A stretch of 64,000 nucleotides of DNA. Source: VAZQ01 sp035263865. GTDB lineage: Bacteria; Pseudomonadota; Alphaproteobacteria; Rhizobiales; Xanthobacteraceae. This document shows positions 26,047 through 34,503 of this stretch, in pieces. The notes under the pieces were generated by a model. It had not been told where the DNA came from. It saw only the letters and a program-made list of their open reading frames with translations, and searched no databases. Numbering within the stretch: the stretch's first letter is position 1; every line of letters begins with the position of its first letter. The DNA lies in contig DATFQX010000329.1 in assembly GCA_035263865.1 (NCBI GenBank), forward strand, positions 22,527 to 86,526. The letters are read 5' to 3'. The position numbers were made by a program, and so were the translations under genes.

Positions 26047-26880
26047 GTGGGACACGCGGCGGCGGGTCTGGCGCGTAGCATTGCGGCAAACCGCGCAGTC
26101 GGGACCGTTTCGCTTGCGGTCCGCGCGAGCGGCGACATAACGCGGCGCTGGCGCCTGCGCGAGGAAGGCTCGCTGCGCGTGCGCTGTCCGAGACCGGCCT
26201 CGGCCGAGCTCGAAGCCATTATTGTCAATACCGCAGGCGGCGTCGCCGGTGGCGATCGCCTCAAGCTCGAGGTGAGTGTTGAACGTGGGGCGCGGCTCAC
26301 CGTCACGACGGCCGCCGCGGAAAAGGTTTACCGCGCACTTGAGGAGCCCGCGACAATCGACGTCAAGCTTTCGGTCAAGGCCGGAACTCGCCTCGCCTGG
26401 CTGCCGCAGGAGACGATCCTGTTTGACCGGGCGCGGCTGCGGCGGTCAATCGATATCGATCTTGCCGCCGATGCGCAGCTCCTGCTGGCAGAGGCGATCG
26501 TCTTCGGGCGTCGCGGCATGGGTGAGGCGGTGAAGGAAGGCCTTCTGTTCGATCGCTGGCGCCTGCGCCGGGACGGAAAACTCATTCACGCCGAAGCGAT
26601 GCGGCTCGATGGCGGCATCTCGGCAAAGCTCGCGCAGGGCGCGGTTGCCAAGGGATCTACCGCCGTCGCAACCATCTTGGCCGTGCCCGGCGATGAGGCC
26701 ACCGCCGGCAGCGTGCGCGTGCTGGCCGATCAGTTGCGGGGCGAGGTCGGCGCCTCAGCCTGGAACGGACTCGCCGTGGTGCGGCTCTGCGCCGTCGACG
26801 GACAAGCGCTGCGGCACGATCTTATTGCCGTTCTTACGGCTCTACGCCGTGCTGCGCTGCCGCGGCTGTGGCTCAGCTGA
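26047..26880 (+). CDS. ureD: Urease accessory protein UreD
   Basis: 277 residues from a GTG at 26047 preceded by AAAGGG. UreD marks: N-T-A-G-G-V-A-G-G-D (the most conserved block, ~60–69), T-T-A-A-A-E-K-V-Y-R, and L-P-Q-E-T-I-L-F. UreD forms the scaffold on apo-urease that recruits UreF and UreG for nickel insertion. Thirteen bases separate it from urtE, so transport and hydrolysis genes are in one transcript. An upstream TTG at 25987 lies inside urtE and is not favoured. Confidence 0.93.
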   Translation: MGHAAAGLARSIAANRAVGTVSLAVRASGDITRRWRLREEGSLRVRCPRPASAELEAIIVNTAGGVAGGDRLKLEVSVERGARLTVTTAAAEKVYRALEEPATIDVKLSVKAGTRLAWLPQETILFDRARLRRSIDIDLAADAQLLLAEAIVFGRRGMGEAVKEGLLFDRWRLRRDGKLIHAEAMRLDGGISAKLAQGAVAKGSTAVATILAVPGDEATAGSVRVLADQLRGEVGASAWNGLAVVRLCAVDGQALRHDLIAVLTALRRAALPRLWLS

Positions 26881-26907
26881 GATGAACGCAAGCGTTGCAG
26901 CGACGTC

Positions 26908-27210
26908 ATGAAGCTCACCCCGCGCGAGAAGGACAAGTTGCTGATCGCCATGGCCGCAATGGTGGCGCGACGCCGGCGTGAGCGCGGGGTGAAGCTTAAT
27001 CATCCCGAGGCGGTGGCGCTGATTACCGATTTCATTGTCGAAGGCGCGCGCGACGGCAAAACCGTCGCCGAATTGATGGACGCGGGCGCGCACGTGCTCA
27101 CCCGCAGCGAGGTGATGGATGGCATTGCCGAGATGATCCTGGAGATTCAGGTCGAGGCAACCTTTCCCGACGGCACCAAGCTGGTGACGGTGCATGAGCC
27201 CATCAGATGA
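26908..27210 (+). CDS. ureA: Urease subunit gamma
   Basis: 100 residues, the standard size. M-K-L-T-P-R-E-K-D-K-L-L-I at the start and L-N-H-P-E-A-V-A-L-I and V-Q-V/I-E-A-T-F-P-D-G-T-K-L-V-T-V-H motifs are characteristic of the gamma subunit of urease. It assembles with UreB and UreC in the cytoplasm. Confidence 0.97.
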   Translation: MKLTPREKDKLLIAMAAMVARRRRERGVKLNHPEAVALITDFIVEGARDGKTVAELMDAGAHVLTRSEVMDGIAEMILEIQVEATFPDGTKLVTVHEPIR

Positions 27211-27239
27211 AATCGGAAAGACACAGGCGCGAGGTTCGC

Positions 27240-27545
27240 ATGATCCCGGGTGAAACGTTCATCAAGGAAGGCGAGATCGAGCTCAATGCCGGCCGCAAGA
27301 CGGTGACGCTGTCAGTCACCAACACGGGCGACCGGCCTATTCAGGTCGGCTCCCACTATCATTTCTTCGAGACCAATCCGGCATTGAAATTCGATCGCAA
27401 GAAAGCACGCGGCATGCGGCTCAATATTGCCGCCGGCACCGCGGTGCGCTTTGAACCGGGACAAACGCGCGAGGTCATGCTCGTTGCGCTCGCCGGCAAG
27501 CGCACGATCTACGGCTTTCGGCAAGAGGTGATGGGAAAGCTCTGA
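27240..27545 (+). CDS. ureB: Urease subunit beta
   Basis: 101 residues from M-I-P-G-E at 27240, the canonical beta-subunit start, with GAGG upstream. Conserved R-P-I-Q-V-G-S-H-Y-H-F-F-E-T-N and R-L-N-I-A-A-G-T-A-V-R-F-E-P-G are present. An earlier ATG at 27207 overlaps the ureA stop (ATGA) and would add eleven residues; initiation there with coupling is possible. Confidence 0.96.
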   Translation: MIPGETFIKEGEIELNAGRKTVTLSVTNTGDRPIQVGSHYHFFETNPALKFDRKKARGMRLNIAAGTAVRFEPGQTREVMLVALAGKRTIYGFRQEVMGKL

Positions 27546-27578
27546 GCGGCTCGCCGCGAGAGCTACGCAGGAGCTCGC

Positions 27579-29291
27579 ATGTCTGCGAAGATGAAGCGCG
27601 CCGCCTATGCGGAAATGTTCGGACCGACCACCGGAGACCGTGTGCGTCTTGCCGATACCGACATCATCATCGAGGTGGAAAGGGACTTTTGCACCTATGG
27701 CGAAGAGGTGAAGTTCGGCGGCGGCAAGGTGATCCGCGACGGTATGGGGCAAAGTCAGATCGCCAGCAAGCAGGGCGCGGTCGATACCGTCATCACCAAC
27801 GCGCTGGTCCTCGACCATTGGGGAGTCGTCAAGGCCGATATCGGTCTCACCGGCGGCCGCATCGCAGGCATCGGAAAGGCGGGCAATCCCGACATTCAGC
27901 CCGACGTCAGCATCATCGTCGGCCCCGGCACCGAGGTAATCGCCGGTGAAGGCAAGATCCTCACCGCCGGAGGCTTCGACACCCACATTCACTTTATCTG
28001 CCCGCAACAGGTGGAGGAGGCGCTGATGTCGGGCGTGACCTCCATGCTCGGCGGCGGCACCGGTCCGGCGCACGGCACCTTCGCCACCACCTGCACGCCA
28101 GGCGCATGGCATATCGGCCGCATGATCCAGGCCGCCGACGCACTGCCGGTCAATCTCGGGTTTGCCGGCAAAGGGAATGCGTCGCGTCCGGCGGCGCTCG
28201 AGGAAATGGTCGCCGGCGGCGCTTGCGCGCTCAAGCTGCACGAGGACTGGGGCACGACGCCGGCGGCGATCGACTGCTGCCTCTCGGTCGCCGACGACCA
28301 CGATGTGCAGGTGATGATCCACACCGACACGCTCAACGAGTCCGGCTTCGTCGAGGATACGATCACGGCGTTCAAAGGCCGCACCATTCACGCTTTTCAC
28401 ACGGAAGGCGCCGGCGGCGGGCATGCCCCGGACATCATCAAGGTGGCAGGGCTCAAGAACGTGTTGCCGTCGTCGACCAATCCGACGCGGCCCTTCACCC
28501 GCAATACCATCGACGAGCATTTGGATATGCTGATGGTGTGCCACCATCTCGATCCGCTGATCGCAGAGGACGTGGCCTTCGCCGAGAGCCGCATCAGGAA
28601 AGAGACGATCGCCGCCGAAGACATTTTGCACGATATCGGCGCGCTCTCCATGATGTCGTCGGACAGCCAGGCGATGGGCCGCATCGGCGAGGTGATCATC
28701 CGCACCTGGCAGACCGCTGACAAGATGAAGAAGCAGCGCGGACGGCTGAAGGAAGAGAAGGGCGACAACGACAATGTGCGTGCCAAACGCTACGTCGCCA
28801 AATACACGATCAATCCGGCGATCGCGCACGGCGTCTCGAAGCACATCGGCTCGGTAGAGAAAGGCAAGCTCGCCGATCTCGTCCTCTGGTCGCCGGCGTT
28901 TTTCGGGGTGAAGCCCGACTGCATCATCAAGGGCGGTACGATCATTGCCGCGCCGATGGGCGATCCCAACGCCTCGATCCCGACCCCGCAGCCGGTGCAT
29001 TATCGGGAAATGTTCGGCGCCTTCGGCAAGGCGCTTTGCGCGTCTTCGTTGGTGTTCGTATCAAAAGCTGCGCTCAGGCGCAGCTTGCGCAGCAAGCTCG
29101 GGGTCGAGAAGGAATTCGTGGCGGTGGAAAATACTCGCCGTGGCATTTCCAAAAAGAGCATGGTGCACAACAGCGCCACGCCGAAGATCGAGGTCGATCC
29201 TGAGACCTACGAGGTGACCGCCGATGGCGAACTATTGACCTGCGCGCCGGCGGAGGTGCTGCCAATGGCGCAGCGGTATTTTTTATTTTGA
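27579..29291 (+). CDS. ureC: Urease subunit alpha (catalytic)
   Basis: 570 residues, full length. The nickel site is complete: H136 and H138 in D-T-H-I-H, the carbamylated Lys near 219 in A-L-K-L-H-E-D-W-G, H in V-M-I-H-T-D-T, H in F-H-T-E-G-A-G-G-G-H, and the Asp in S-S-D-S-Q-A-M-G-R. The flap histidine is in M-V-C-H-H-L-D. It hydrolyses urea to ammonia and carbamate. No truncation or missing ligand was seen, so the enzyme should be active once nickel is loaded. Confidence 0.98.
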   Translation: MSAKMKRAAYAEMFGPTTGDRVRLADTDIIIEVERDFCTYGEEVKFGGGKVIRDGMGQSQIASKQGAVDTVITNALVLDHWGVVKADIGLTGGRIAGIGKAGNPDIQPDVSIIVGPGTEVIAGEGKILTAGGFDTHIHFICPQQVEEALMSGVTSMLGGGTGPAHGTFATTCTPGAWHIGRMIQAADALPVNLGFAGKGNASRPAALEEMVAGGACALKLHEDWGTTPAAIDCCLSVADDHDVQVMIHTDTLNESGFVEDTITAFKGRTIHAFHTEGAGGGHAPDIIKVAGLKNVLPSSTNPTRPFTRNTIDEHLDMLMVCHHLDPLIAEDVAFAESRIRKETIAAEDILHDIGALSMMSSDSQAMGRIGEVIIRTWQTADKMKKQRGRLKEEKGDNDNVRAKRYVAKYTINPAIAHGVSKHIGSVEKGKLADLVLWSPAFFGVKPDCIIKGGTIIAAPMGDPNASIPTPQPVHYREMFGAFGKALCASSLVFVSKAALRRSLRSKLGVEKEFVAVENTRRGISKKSMVHNSATPKIEVDPETYEVTADGELLTCAPAEVLPMAQRYFLF

Positions 29292-29303
29292 AGTCATGGC
29301 CGC

Positions 29304-29762
29304 ATGAGGCGCGCGTCCGAGATCAAGGCTGCCGGCACCTGGAACGCGGCGAGCGCGGTTGATCGCGTCGTGCTGGATGCGGCCGAGCGGCATCGCCGCA
29401 GGATCGCGTTGACAGGGGAGCGCGGCACGGCATTCCTGCTCGATCTACCGCACGCGACCGCGCTCAAGGACGGCGATGGCCTCGTGCTCGAGGATGGCGC
29501 GATCGTGCGCGTCGCCGGCAAACCCGAGCCGCTCGTCGAGATCGCCGCGCATGACGCGCACGAGCTCGCGCGGCTCGCCTGGTATATCGGTAACCGCCAC
29601 GTGGAGATGCAAGTGGTGGGTGACAGCTTGCGCATCCGGCGCGATCACGTACTGGAGGACATGTTGCGCGGCCTCGGCGCGCGGCTTGCCTGGATCGAAG
29701 CGCCGTTCGAGCCGGAAGCTGGCGCGTACGCGCATGGACACGGCGAGGACCATGGGCATTAA
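29304..29762 (+). CDS. ureE: Urease accessory protein UreE (nickel chaperone)
   Basis: 152 residues. N-terminal peptide-binding-like domain with L-T-G-E-R-G-T-A-F-L-L-D-L-P, then the C-terminal metal-binding domain with Y-I-G-N-R-H-V-E-M-Q (H in G-N-R-H is the dimer nickel ligand) and a His-rich tail H-G-H-G-E-D-H-G-H. UreE hands nickel to UreG. The end of the gene overlaps the first codons of the ureF frame. Confidence 0.93.
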   Translation: MRRASEIKAAGTWNAASAVDRVVLDAAERHRRRIALTGERGTAFLLDLPHATALKDGDGLVLEDGAIVRVAGKPEPLVEIAAHDAHELARLAWYIGNRHVEMQVVGDSLRIRRDHVLEDMLRGLGARLAWIEAPFEPEAGAYAHGHGEDHGH

Positions 29763-30612
29763 GCAACTGCGTCGCAGGGTCAAGCGCGGAGGCCACGTAG
29801 TTCGAGACGCTGCGCCACTCCCGCTCGTCCCCGCGAAAGCGGGGGCCCAGTTGCTCCTGGATTCCCGCTTGCGCGGGAATGAATGGGGTAAATCGAAAGT
29901 CCGAACGGATAAGGCGTTAGCTCCAGATAACCTGGACGCAGCGGGCCTCTACCGGCTGATGGCGTGGTTGTCGCCGGCCTATCCAATCGGCGCATTTTCC
30001 TATTCGAGCGGCATCGAGTGGGCCGTCGAGGTCGGCGACATCACCGACGCGGCCTCGCTTAAGGACTGGCTCGCGGTGACGATCGCCGACGGCAGCGGAT
30101 TCTGCGACGCCGTGTTCTTCGCCCATGCGTATCGCACGGTGAGCCGGTCCGACGACGCCGTGCTGCGCGGGGTCGCCGAACTCGCCGCGGCGTTTGCGCC
30201 ATCGAAGGAACGGCACTTGGAGACGACGGCCCAGGGTCACGCCTTTCTCGAGGTGACGCGCGCCGCATGGCCTACCCCGGCCCTCGATTGTCTGCTCGCG
30301 ATCTGCGACGCCGGCGTCGCGCTGCCGGTTGCGGTCGGCGTTGCGAGCGCCGGACACAGCATCGCACTCGCACCCGCGCTGCAGGCTTATCTGCATGCGG
30401 TCACGGCGAACCTCGTTTCAGCCGGCGTGCGGCTCATCCCGCTCGGCCAGACCGATGGACAGCGCGTTCTGGCAGCGCTGGAGCCCGTCGTGGCGTCGAC
30501 CGCGCAGCGCGCCCGCACCACCGCGCTGGATGACGTGGGCGGCGCAGCCTTTCGCGCCGATATTGCCGGCATGCGCCACGAGACGCAGCACACGCGGCTA
30601 TTCAGGAGCTGA
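29752..30612 (+). CDS. ureF: Urease accessory protein UreF with a repeat-derived N-terminal extension
   Basis: 286 residues if it starts at the ATG at 29752, overlapping the ureE stop. The UreF domain itself begins near residue 65 (L-Y-R-L-M-A-W-L-S-P-A-Y-P-I-G-A-F-S-Y-S-S-G-I-E, the family signature) and is complete to the C-terminus (D-D-V-G-G-A-A-F-R-A-D-I-A-G-M-R-H-E). UreF is normally about 225–240 residues. The extra N-terminus contains the translation of a dispersed palindrome (V-P-A-K-A-G-A-Q, D-S-R-L-R-G-N-E). No ATG, GTG or TTG lies in frame between the repeat and the conserved domain except a TTG inside the repeat at about 29850, so some of the repeat is probably translated. UreF works with UreD and UreG in nickel insertion. 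Confidence 0.85.
   Translation: MGIKQLRRRVKRGGHVVRDAAPLPLVPAKAGAQLLLDSRLRGNEWGKSKVRTDKALAPDNLDAAGLYRLMAWLSPAYPIGAFSYSSGIEWAVEVGDITDAASLKDWLAVTIADGSGFCDAVFFAHAYRTVSRSDDAVLRGVAELAAAFAPSKERHLETTAQGHAFLEVTRAAWPTPALDCLLAICDAGVALPVAVGVASAGHSIALAPALQAYLHAVTANLVSAGVRLIPLGQTDGQRVLAALEPVVASTAQRARTTALDDVGGAAFRADIAGMRHETQHTRLFRS
29826..29880. repeat. Dispersed two-hairpin element inside the ureF reading frame
   Basis: Two hairpins in series: CCCCGCGAAAGCGGGG (29829–29844) and ATTCCCGCTTGCGCGGGAAT (29861–29880). The sequence type (CGTCCCCGCGAAAGCGGGG…GGATTCCCGC…) is a common dispersed intergenic element in proteobacterial genomes. Here it lies between the ureE stop and the conserved part of ureF, in a frame left open. 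Confidence 0.8.
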
Positions 30613-30615
30613 GCC

Positions 30616-31239
30616 ATGCCTCATGCGCACGGCCCGCTGCGCGTCGGCATCGGCGGTCCGGTCGGCTCGGGCAAGACCGCGCTGATGGATGCGTTGTGCA
30701 AACGACTGCGCGACCGATACGAGATCGCGGCGATCACCAACGACATCTACACCAAATGGGACGCCGAATATCTCGTGCGCTCCGGCGCGCTCGCGCCAGA
30801 GCGTATCGCGGGGGTCGAGACCGGCGGTTGCCCCCACACGGCGATCCGCGAGGACGCCTCGATCAATCTCGCGGCGGTCCTCGAGATGCAGAAGAAATTT
30901 CCGGCGCTCGATCTCGTGCTCATCGAGTCCGGCGGCGACAATCTGGCCGCGACCTTCTCGCCGGAGCTTGCGGACTTGACGCTCTACGTGATCGACGTCG
31001 CCGCCGGCGACAAGATCCCATCCAAGGGCGGTCCCGGCATCACACGCTCCGACCTCCTCGTGATCAACAAGATCGATCTCGCGCCGCACGTCGGCGCCTC
31101 GCTCGCGGTGATGGAACGCGACGCCAAGCGCATGCGCGGCGCGCGCCCCTTCGTCTTCAGCAATCTGCGCGCCGGCGAGGGTGTCGACCCGATCGCCCGT
31201 TTTATCGAAGACAAGGGCGGGCTTCGCGCCGGCTCGTAG
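30616..31239 (+). CDS. ureG: Urease accessory GTPase UreG
   Basis: 207 residues. P-loop G-G-P-V-G-S-G-K-T (~residues 11–19), the metal-binding C-P-H motif in E-T-G-G-C-P-H-T-A-I-R-E-D, E-S-G-G-D-N-L-A-A-T-F and the guanine-specificity N-K-I-D are all intact. It supplies GTP-driven nickel transfer to urease. It begins three bases after the ureF stop and ends the urt–ure cluster; the next gene is on the other strand. Confidence 0.97.
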   Translation: MPHAHGPLRVGIGGPVGSGKTALMDALCKRLRDRYEIAAITNDIYTKWDAEYLVRSGALAPERIAGVETGGCPHTAIREDASINLAAVLEMQKKFPALDLVLIESGGDNLAATFSPELADLTLYVIDVAAGDKIPSKGGPGITRSDLLVINKIDLAPHVGASLAVMERDAKRMRGARPFVFSNLRAGEGVDPIARFIEDKGGLRAGS

Positions 31240-31272
31240 GCTCTACGTGGTGGTGAGGCCGATCGCGCTTCG

Positions 31273-32151
31273 CTAGTCCTTCGCCACGTATTTGCGCTCG
31301 AGCGCGTCGAACTCCTCCTTGTGCACCAAGCGTTGCCGATCGGCGAAGTCGATGACCAGGTTCGTCGCCTCGCCCATATGTCCGAGGCGGCGAAGCTCGC
31401 CCAGTGCCGCCTGCATGCCCTTGAGCGCCGACTGCAGGGCGACGTTGGCGTAGATCACCCCGGCATAGCCCAGGTCTTTGAGCTTCGCGTTGGGCAACTC
31501 CGGCGTGCGCCCGCCGAGCACGATGTTCATGAGTTGCGGCCAGGGCAACCGGCGCGGGATACCGGCGATCTGCTCCATGGATGTGGGTGCTTCGACGAAA
31601 GTGACGTCGGCGCCTGCTTCGTGATAGGCGGCGGCGCGCTCGGTCGCCGCGGCGTAACCTTCCGGTTCAATGGCATCCGTGCGCGCAATAATAACGAGGT
31701 CGGCATCGCGGCGGGTGTCGACCGCGGCCTTGATCTTAGCCACCATCTCGGCGGCGGGGATCACCTCTTTGCCCGCGAAATGGCCGCAGCGTTTGGGAAA
31801 CACCTGGTCCTCGAGCTGGAGTGCGTCGGCGCCCGCGCGCTCGAGCATTTGCACCGTGCGCATCACGTTCACGGCGTTGCCGAAGCCGGTATCGGCATCG
31901 ACCACGAGCGGCCCGGCAAAAACTTCGCGAATGGCCGCCACGTGCCTCGCAAGCTCGCTCACCGTCACCAAGCCGATGTCGGGGACGCCGAGGAACGTGT
32001 TGGCGATGCCGGCACCGGTGACATAGGCCGCCGCAAAGCCTTGATCGGCAACGACGCGCGCCGCGAGTGCATTGGCCACACCGGGCAGCAGCAGCGCCGC
32101 ACCGGGGACGAGCATGTTGCGCAACTCACGGCGCGGCGCGTGATTTGACAT
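31273..32151 (-). CDS. Isocitrate lyase/PEP mutase family protein
   Basis: 292 residues from the ATG at 32151, with AGAGGA upstream. Superfamily motifs: D-A-D-T-G-F-G-N (Mg-binding Asp pair) near residue 87 and F-P-K-R-C-G-H-F-A-G-K (the KRCGH catalytic loop with its Cys) near 121, then I-I-A-R-T-D-A. The KRCGH loop suggests C–C lyase chemistry, as in 2-methylisocitrate or oxaloacetate-type lyases, rather than a P–C mutase. It is a single gene, convergent with ureG. Exact substrate undecided. Confidence 0.87.
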   Translation of the reverse strand: MSNHAPRRELRNMLVPGAALLLPGVANALAARVVADQGFAAAYVTGAGIANTFLGVPDIGLVTVSELARHVAAIREVFAGPLVVDADTGFGNAVNVMRTVQMLERAGADALQLEDQVFPKRCGHFAGKEVIPAAEMVAKIKAAVDTRRDADLVIIARTDAIEPEGYAAATERAAAYHEAGADVTFVEAPTSMEQIAGIPRRLPWPQLMNIVLGGRTPELPNAKLKDLGYAGVIYANVALQSALKGMQAALGELRRLGHMGEATNLVIDFADRQRLVHKEEFDALERKYVAKD

Positions 32152-32186
32152 GGCTTGGTCCTCTGAAGGGGTTACCCGCGGGCTAC

Positions 32187-32269
32187 CCCCGATTTGGGGT
32201 TGTCCATCTTTCTCCGCACAGATGCTCTTTCGTAAGAGGATGGACTGCGGGGTCAAGCCCGGCAATGAC
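32187..32269. repeat. Dispersed palindromic element upstream of two divergent genes
   Basis: Contains CCCC-GATTT-GGGG (32187–32199), a nested hairpin with arms GTCCATC / GATGGAC (32202–32245) enclosing CTCTT-TCGT-AAGAG, and the core AAGCCCGGCAATGAC (32255–32269), an exact inverted copy of 334–348. It lies between the isocitrate-lyase-family gene (minus) and the FAH-family gene (plus). Confidence 0.7.
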
Positions 32270-32296
32270 AGCGGATGAGTCCGTACCTACGGGTGT

Positions 32297-32305
32297 TGGT
32301 ATAAT
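32297..32305 (+). promoter_or_regulatory. Candidate extended -10 promoter before the FAH-family gene
   Basis: TGGTATAAT is a perfect TATAAT with the TGN extension. No good -35 hexamer lies upstream, which extended -10 promoters can tolerate. It would start transcription about 40 bases before the ATG at 32353. The TATAAT stands out in this GC-rich DNA. Confidence 0.4.
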
Positions 32306-32352
32306 GTGGTTTTCGGCCAGCGAGCCGGTCGCGCGGGCATTGGAGGCTGGGA

Positions 32353-33198
32353 ATGAAACTCGCGAGCTATATTGCCGATGGCAAGGCGTGCTTCGGAGTG
32401 GTGAGCGGCGAGGGCGTCGTCAGCTTGAACGAGCGGCTTGGTGGTCGCTATGCGAGCTTGCGTGACGCCCTCGCAGCGGGCGCGCTTGCCGAGATGAGGA
32501 AAGCCGCCGAGGCGGCAAGGCCCGATCACACGCTTGACGCCATCAAGTGGCTGCCGGCGATCCCGAGTCCGGAAAAAATTCTCTGTGCCGGCATCAATTA
32601 TCGCTCGCATGCCGCCGAGACCGGACGCGAAGTACCCAAGCAGCCGAGCATGTTCGTGCGCCTCGCCAACACGCTGGTCGGCCACGAGGGCGAGATGGTC
32701 CGCCCGTCCGTGTCGCAAAGCTTCGACTTCGAGGGGGAGCTGGCTGTCATCATCGGTCGCGGCGGCCGCCATATTTCGGTCGAGCGGGCGCTCGAGCACG
32801 TCGCCGGATACACCTGCTTCGTCGACGGCAGCGTGCGTGACTACCAGAAATTCTCGGTAACCTCTGGCAAGAATTTTCCCGCCACCGGACCGCTTGGGCC
32901 TTGGATCGTGACCACCGAGGAGATTGCGGATCCGGAACGCCTCACGCTGGTCACGCGGCTCAACGGACAGGAGGTACAGAAATCAGCCACTGATCTCCTG
33001 ATCCATTCCGTGCCGCAGATCATCGCCTTCTGCTCCGACTTCACGCCGCTCGCCGCAGGCGACGTGATCGCAACCGGCACGCCGGAGGGAGTCGGTCATC
33101 GCCGCAATCCGCCGCTGTGGATGAAAGCGGGCGACGTACTCGAAGTGGAGATTTCCGGCATCGGCACGCTGCGCAGCCGCGTGGTGGACGAGAAGTAA
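32353..33198 (+). CDS. Fumarylacetoacetate hydrolase (FAH) family protein
   Basis: 281 residues with the FAH layout: I-L-C-A-G-I-N-Y-R-S-H-A-A-E-T-G at ~78, the metal-binding acidic residues in F-E-G-E-L-A-V-I-I-G and C-F-V-D-G-S-V-R-D-Y-Q, K-N-F-P-A-T-G-P-L-G-P-W, and the end G-D-V-I-A-T-G-T-P-E-G-V-G. Members hydrolyse or decarboxylate beta-diketo or oxo acids at the end of aromatic ring-cleavage and related pathways, with Mg or Mn. It opens a plus-strand run of hydrolase and carboxylate-transport genes. Confidence 0.88.
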   Translation: MKLASYIADGKACFGVVSGEGVVSLNERLGGRYASLRDALAAGALAEMRKAAEAARPDHTLDAIKWLPAIPSPEKILCAGINYRSHAAETGREVPKQPSMFVRLANTLVGHEGEMVRPSVSQSFDFEGELAVIIGRGGRHISVERALEHVAGYTCFVDGSVRDYQKFSVTSGKNFPATGPLGPWIVTTEEIADPERLTLVTRLNGQEVQKSATDLLIHSVPQIIAFCSDFTPLAAGDVIATGTPEGVGHRRNPPLWMKAGDVLEVEISGIGTLRSRVVDEK

Positions 33199-33379
33199 TC
33201 GCCTGACGCCGGCCCCCTCCGTTGGCCGCCATTGCGGCCTTCGATTCCACTCGATTGCGCCGCGAAACTGGTGACGATCCAGTCGCTATCAGTGACTCGA
33301 TCTATCCGGCAAGATGGACTACGCTTTCGGCCTTTCCATCGCTTCTGCACGAACAGCAGCTCCCAGGATCACCCAGCCG

Positions 33380-34387
33380 ATGCAAACGATCGACGTTCAC
33401 GCGCACATTCTCACCGAAGAGACCATCCAGCTCATGCAGCGTGAAGCGCCCACGATAGGGCCAAGGCTTTCGGACATGGGAGAGCGCTTCGCCAGCCTCG
33501 ACGTTGCCGGGAACGTCTATCGGCATTTTCCTCGCGGCGGATGGGATCTCGAGCAACGCCTGCAGGACATGGCGGCCGCCAAAGTCGACATTCAGGTGCT
33601 TTCAGTCTCCCCGCAGACCTTCCTCTATGGCCAGCCCGCTCCCCTCGCGGCGGCGCTTGCGCGCATCCAGAACGAACAGCTCGCCAAGCTCGCCAAAGCG
33701 CGACCTGACCGGTTTCTTGCGATCGGGACCTTGCCCATGCAGGCGCCGAAACAGGCCGCGGACGAACTCCGTCACGCGGTGCGCGCGCTGGGGCTGCGCG
33801 GCGCACAGATCGGCTCAAACATCGCGGGCAAAAATCTCGACGATCCCAAGCTCGAGCCGGTTTGGGCCACGGCGGCGGAACTCGATGCCTTCATTCTGTT
33901 GCATCCGATCAACGTGGCGGGCGCTGATCGCCTCTCGTCCTATTATCTGACCAATCTGATCGGGAATCCCCTCGACACCACCATCGCCGCCGCATGCCTC
34001 GTGTTCAGCGGCGTACTCGAGCGGTATCCGAAGCTCAAGATTTGCCTCGCCCATGGCGGCGGCTTCGTCCCTTACCAGGCCGGGCGTTTCGTCCACGGCT
34101 GGCACGTGCGCGAGGAGCCCAAGCGCAGGCTTGCCGAGCCGCCGACGCAGTCGCTCAAGCGCTTTTACTTCGATACCATCGTGCACTCGAAGGAGGCGCT
34201 CGCGTTCCTGGTCGGCAATGCGGGCCCCGAGCGGGTGCTGCTCGGCAGCGATTATCCCTTCGACATGGGCATGCCGGATGGCGTGTCGCACGTGCGCAGC
34301 CTGTCGATTCCGTCCGCTGACCAGGCAGCTATCCTCGGCGGCCGCGCGCTGGCACTTCTCGACGCCTCGGCGCGAGCGTTCGCCTGA
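33380..34387 (+). CDS. Amidohydrolase 2 / ACMSD-like metal-dependent hydrolase or decarboxylase
   Basis: 335 residues from MQTIDVHAH at 33380. The metal-binding H-A-H at the N-terminus, F-I-L-L-H-P-I-N in the middle, I-C-L-A-H-G-G-G-F-V-P and the final L-L-G-S-D-Y-P-F-D match aminocarboxymuconate-semialdehyde decarboxylase-like amidohydrolases, which include gamma-resorcylate and other non-oxidative decarboxylases. An open frame extends to 33314, but the family begins at the chosen Met. It lies 180 bases after the FAH-family gene. A paralog-like protein is at 55591–56670. Confidence 0.86.
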   Translation: MQTIDVHAHILTEETIQLMQREAPTIGPRLSDMGERFASLDVAGNVYRHFPRGGWDLEQRLQDMAAAKVDIQVLSVSPQTFLYGQPAPLAAALARIQNEQLAKLAKARPDRFLAIGTLPMQAPKQAADELRHAVRALGLRGAQIGSNIAGKNLDDPKLEPVWATAAELDAFILLHPINVAGADRLSSYYLTNLIGNPLDTTIAAACLVFSGVLERYPKLKICLAHGGGFVPYQAGRFVHGWHVREEPKRRLAEPPTQSLKRFYFDTIVHSKEALAFLVGNAGPERVLLGSDYPFDMGMPDGVSHVRSLSIPSADQAAILGGRALALLDASARAFA

Positions 34388-34503
34388 GGTGGCGGAGCTC
34401 GCAAGCGCGCGGCCTTGTCTCATTTCCATGCGACACGGCTGCGCTACAATCCATAAAAACCGGCACGCTCACGGGACGATGCCTAATTCAGCGGGAGGAT
34501 GCG

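Noticed and set aside
27312..29000. 562-codon open frame opposite ureC
   Set aside because: Shadow of the catalytic urease gene, with typical antisense composition.
29476..29751. Upstream extension of the ureF frame to 29476
   Set aside because: That stretch lies inside ureE and has no UreF similarity; the ATG at 29752 fits the operon layout better.
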